A DNA stretch of 64,000 nt, taken from contig NC_058145.1 in assembly GCF_011075055.1 (NCBI RefSeq), forward strand, positions 2,864,887 to 2,928,886, written 5' to 3'. Under the pieces are notes generated by a model, which saw nothing but the letters and a program-made list of their open reading frames with translations, did not search any database and was not told the origin of the DNA. The DNA is from Mangifera indica. Lineage: Eukaryota > Streptophyta > Magnoliopsida > Sapindales > Anacardiaceae. Position 1 is the stretch's first letter, and each line of letters begins with the position of its first letter. Below are positions 61,700 through 64,000 of the stretch, piece after piece. Made by a program: the position numbers and the translations under genes.

Positions 61700-62170
61700 G
61701 GCCAAAGGATTTATTCCCAACCTAATGTTGGTTATATTTTGGAATTAATATCTATTAAATATTAAAAATTTAAAAACCTATTTATAAATAATTAAAACTA
61801 ATAAAATCAGTTAATATTATTTATATTTTTTTAAATTTTAAAAATTAACAATTTCATTATGAATTAAACTTTAAAATATTATATTTTCTTTTTTAAAATT
61901 TCTTTTTTTTTCTCCCTCACATTTTTTGGCGCTGTCACCAACCGGCTTCCCTCTTCCACCCCTTGCCTGCACTAAAAAAGAGAGGGAGAAAAAAAAAAAC
62001 CCTAGATGAGAAAATGTAACATTTTAAAATTTAATTCATGAGAAAATTATTAATTTTCTAAATCTAAGGAGAAAAAATAGATAATATTTTATTATTTTTA
62101 ATATATTTCCACCTAAAAGATGATTTTATCTCTAAAACTTAACTGATTCTTTTAGTTCTAAAGATGATTC
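61700..62170. mobile_element. Family A element, right end missing
   Basis: Begins GGCCAAAGGATTTATTCCCA and keeps the left arm, a short core (GGCGCTGTCACCAACCGGCT near 61929) and the inner part of the right arm (AACCCTAGATGAGAAAATGT onward), then loses homology before the terminal repeat. Confidence 0.62.
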
Positions 62171-63027
62171 TCAAATCAATATTTAAATTTTCAATACTTA
62201 ATAAGTATTGATCTGAGATTGCAACAAATAAAAAATACTTAAAAAAAAATCATTCATAATTTATGCAACACACTGATTAATAATCTAATTTAAATGTTTT
62301 TTTTTATTTAATTATTTTTTTAAAATTAAACCAATCACGCCAGACAATTGACCCAGACTCCCGTGCTCATGTGTGGACATTCTCTTGCATTCTAATCCAC
62401 GCATGACATGGTCGAATTAATTGGTTTGTCTCTAAATGAATTTCACATTCACTTTTGTGGCACATGGAAAGTTGCGAATATTGGAATATTTATTATATTT
62501 GAATTACAGAAATAATATATACCACGCAATGTTCCCTTCCTAAAATAACATCAGATGTGACCTTTATAGGATTGGCCTTTCCGGTAGCTCTCTTTTTTGA
62601 CATTTCTTGATTATAATAAATGACAAATTGATTTAAATAGGTAACCCACCGTATAGGGTGATTAAATTTTGGGAAAAAAAACTTTATTTTCTTGTTATAA
62701 AAGGCACAGAAAATCCTACTGGTATTCCAAATAATATCTATATATTGCTATAACAAATTTCATAAAAAGTGACGAAAGTTTTAAAAAGCTTTAAAAGAAA
62801 AATACGTTCTTAAAAGCTAAATATTTCGTCTCTAAATTAAATATTTGTTATAATGTATATTATAATAGACTGATAAAAGAAAGAATAAAGAAAAACTAGG
62901 AAAATGATCAACATGACCATTGTAGTTAAATTGTGTGTTGTATCATATTTTAAAACTCTAATATTTTATATCGTATATAATGTATCAAATGATATGCCTT
63001 TAAAAAATCAAATAATAAAAAATTATA
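62171..63027. other. Gene-free interval
   Basis: AT-rich; a less AT-rich patch at 62330-62420 has no readable frame. The frame 62904-63122 runs into the next family A element and is unsupported. Confidence 0.35.
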
Positions 63028-63763
63028 GGCTAAAGGACTTATTCCCATCCAAAGTTTGTTATTTTTCCAAGTTCTCACTCTTTAATTTTAAAAATCTCAT
63101 TTACTCACTTATGAATTGTTAAGTCTGTTAGTTTTAAGGGTAAAATCATTATTTTACTTGTAATATTAAAAATAAATCAAAATTTTATCTTATTTTCTCT
63201 CATAAACCTTAAAAACTAATAATTTTCCCTTTAGGTAAAGTTTTAAAAAATCATATTCCCCCCTAGGGTTTATCTTCTATATCCAACCATTCCCTTCAAT
63301 GACATCAATAGTGGTCTCTTCCTTCCAATGGTTCCTCTTCCTCCAGTAGTTTCTATTAGCATCTCTTCTCTCTCTGGTAGTCGTGCGACGCTCATATGGG
63401 AAGATGAGATCGACAATCCTCTTCCTAGATAAGTGTTACACAACCACTAGAGTGATAAGAGACGCTAAGGTAGACCACCGAAGAAAGAGGAATTGTCGGG
63501 AAGGAGAGATCATCGAAGATGGCACTAGAGGCAATAGCTAGATATTGAAATGTAAACTCGAGAGGAGAAATGTGATTTTTAAAACTTGATCTAAAGAAAA
63601 AATTTTTAGCTTTTAGGGTTTAAGAGAAAAATGATATAAAATTTTAAAACTAACAGATTCAGTTAATTTTAACGGTCTATGAATAGGTAAATGAAATTTT
63701 CAAAGTTAAATAGTAGAAACTTAGAAAAATAACAATCTTTAAGTGGAAATAAGTCTTATAGCC
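63028..63763. mobile_element. Family A element
   Basis: 736 bp, GGCTAAAGGACTTATTCCCA to AAGTGGAAATAAGTCTTATA...GCC. Perfect 9-bp duplication AAAATTATA (63019-63027 and 63764-63772). The core differs from copy 1 but opens with the same CCCCCCTAGGGTTTATCTTC type of junction. Confidence 0.9.
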
Positions 63764-64000
63764 AAAATTATAATAATAAGTTATTATTTTGAAAAATATC
63801 ACAAACATCTTCGAAAATTTTAAATTTCTTATATATATCTACTACATCATTATTATTTTTTTTAAAGTTACATATTGTATTGTGTTAATTCATTATATTT
63901 ATTTTATTGTATTAATTCAATGCATTTTATAATATATATGTTATTGGATAATAGATATTGTGTGTAGTAAGATATTGACACACATAGAGATAACACACGT
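63764..64000. other. AT-rich end of window
   Basis: No feature seen. Confidence 0.4.

Overview
This is nuclear DNA from a eudicot plant. The evidence is AT-rich intergenic DNA, GT-AG introns, a Copia retrotransposon with a plant initiator-tRNA primer site, dense small inverted-repeat transposons, and plant-only genes (a chloroplast photosystem II assembly factor, an R2R3-MYB, a PPR protein and a pectin methylesterase inhibitor). The species cannot be named from the window.

Layout: (1) 490-2381, minus: LPA2, two exons. (2) 2.6-14.7 kb: a transposon and pseudogene block with a LINE ORF1 relic, a Copia element at 3923-10740 with clean target duplications and two later internal duplications, a minus-strand TFIIS (elongation factor S-II) pseudogene whose last coding piece is triplicated and into which the Copia element jumped, and an LTR-retrotransposon remnant. 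(3) 18614-27048, plus: IRE-type AGC kinase, 17 exons, about 1194 residues, with a transposon in intron 12. (4) 28-34 kb: MITE-rich desert with a hAT transposase relic. (5) 34540-35531, minus: R2R3-MYB resembling MYB42/MYB85, two exons. (6) 35.6-42.8 kb: nested MITEs. (7) 42860-46934, plus: UMP-CMP kinase, nine exons. (8) about 50150-51200, plus: broken PPR gene resembling OTP70. (9) 56718-57311, plus: intact PMEI-type inhibitor. (10) 57.9-64 kb: repeats only.

The order UMP-CMP kinase, OTP70-like PPR, PMEI appears to match Arabidopsis At4g25280, At4g25270 and At4g25260/25250 (locus numbers from memory), so that part is probably a conserved syntenic block in which the PPR gene has died here.

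The most striking feature is a family of long, nearly palindromic elements (called family A here). About 14 copies, complete or truncated, cover roughly 14% of the window. Complete copies begin near GGCCAAAGGACTTATTCCCA, end in its reverse complement, and six have perfect 9-bp target duplications, as expected for Mutator-type (MULE) transposition. The outer arms are shared while the central cores differ. Two further families were defined by eye: AT-rich MITEs also with 9-bp duplications (family B), and GAGCTCG-rich foldbacks with 8-bp duplications (family C). All exon coordinates, repeat ends and mismatch counts were read by eye without alignment software.
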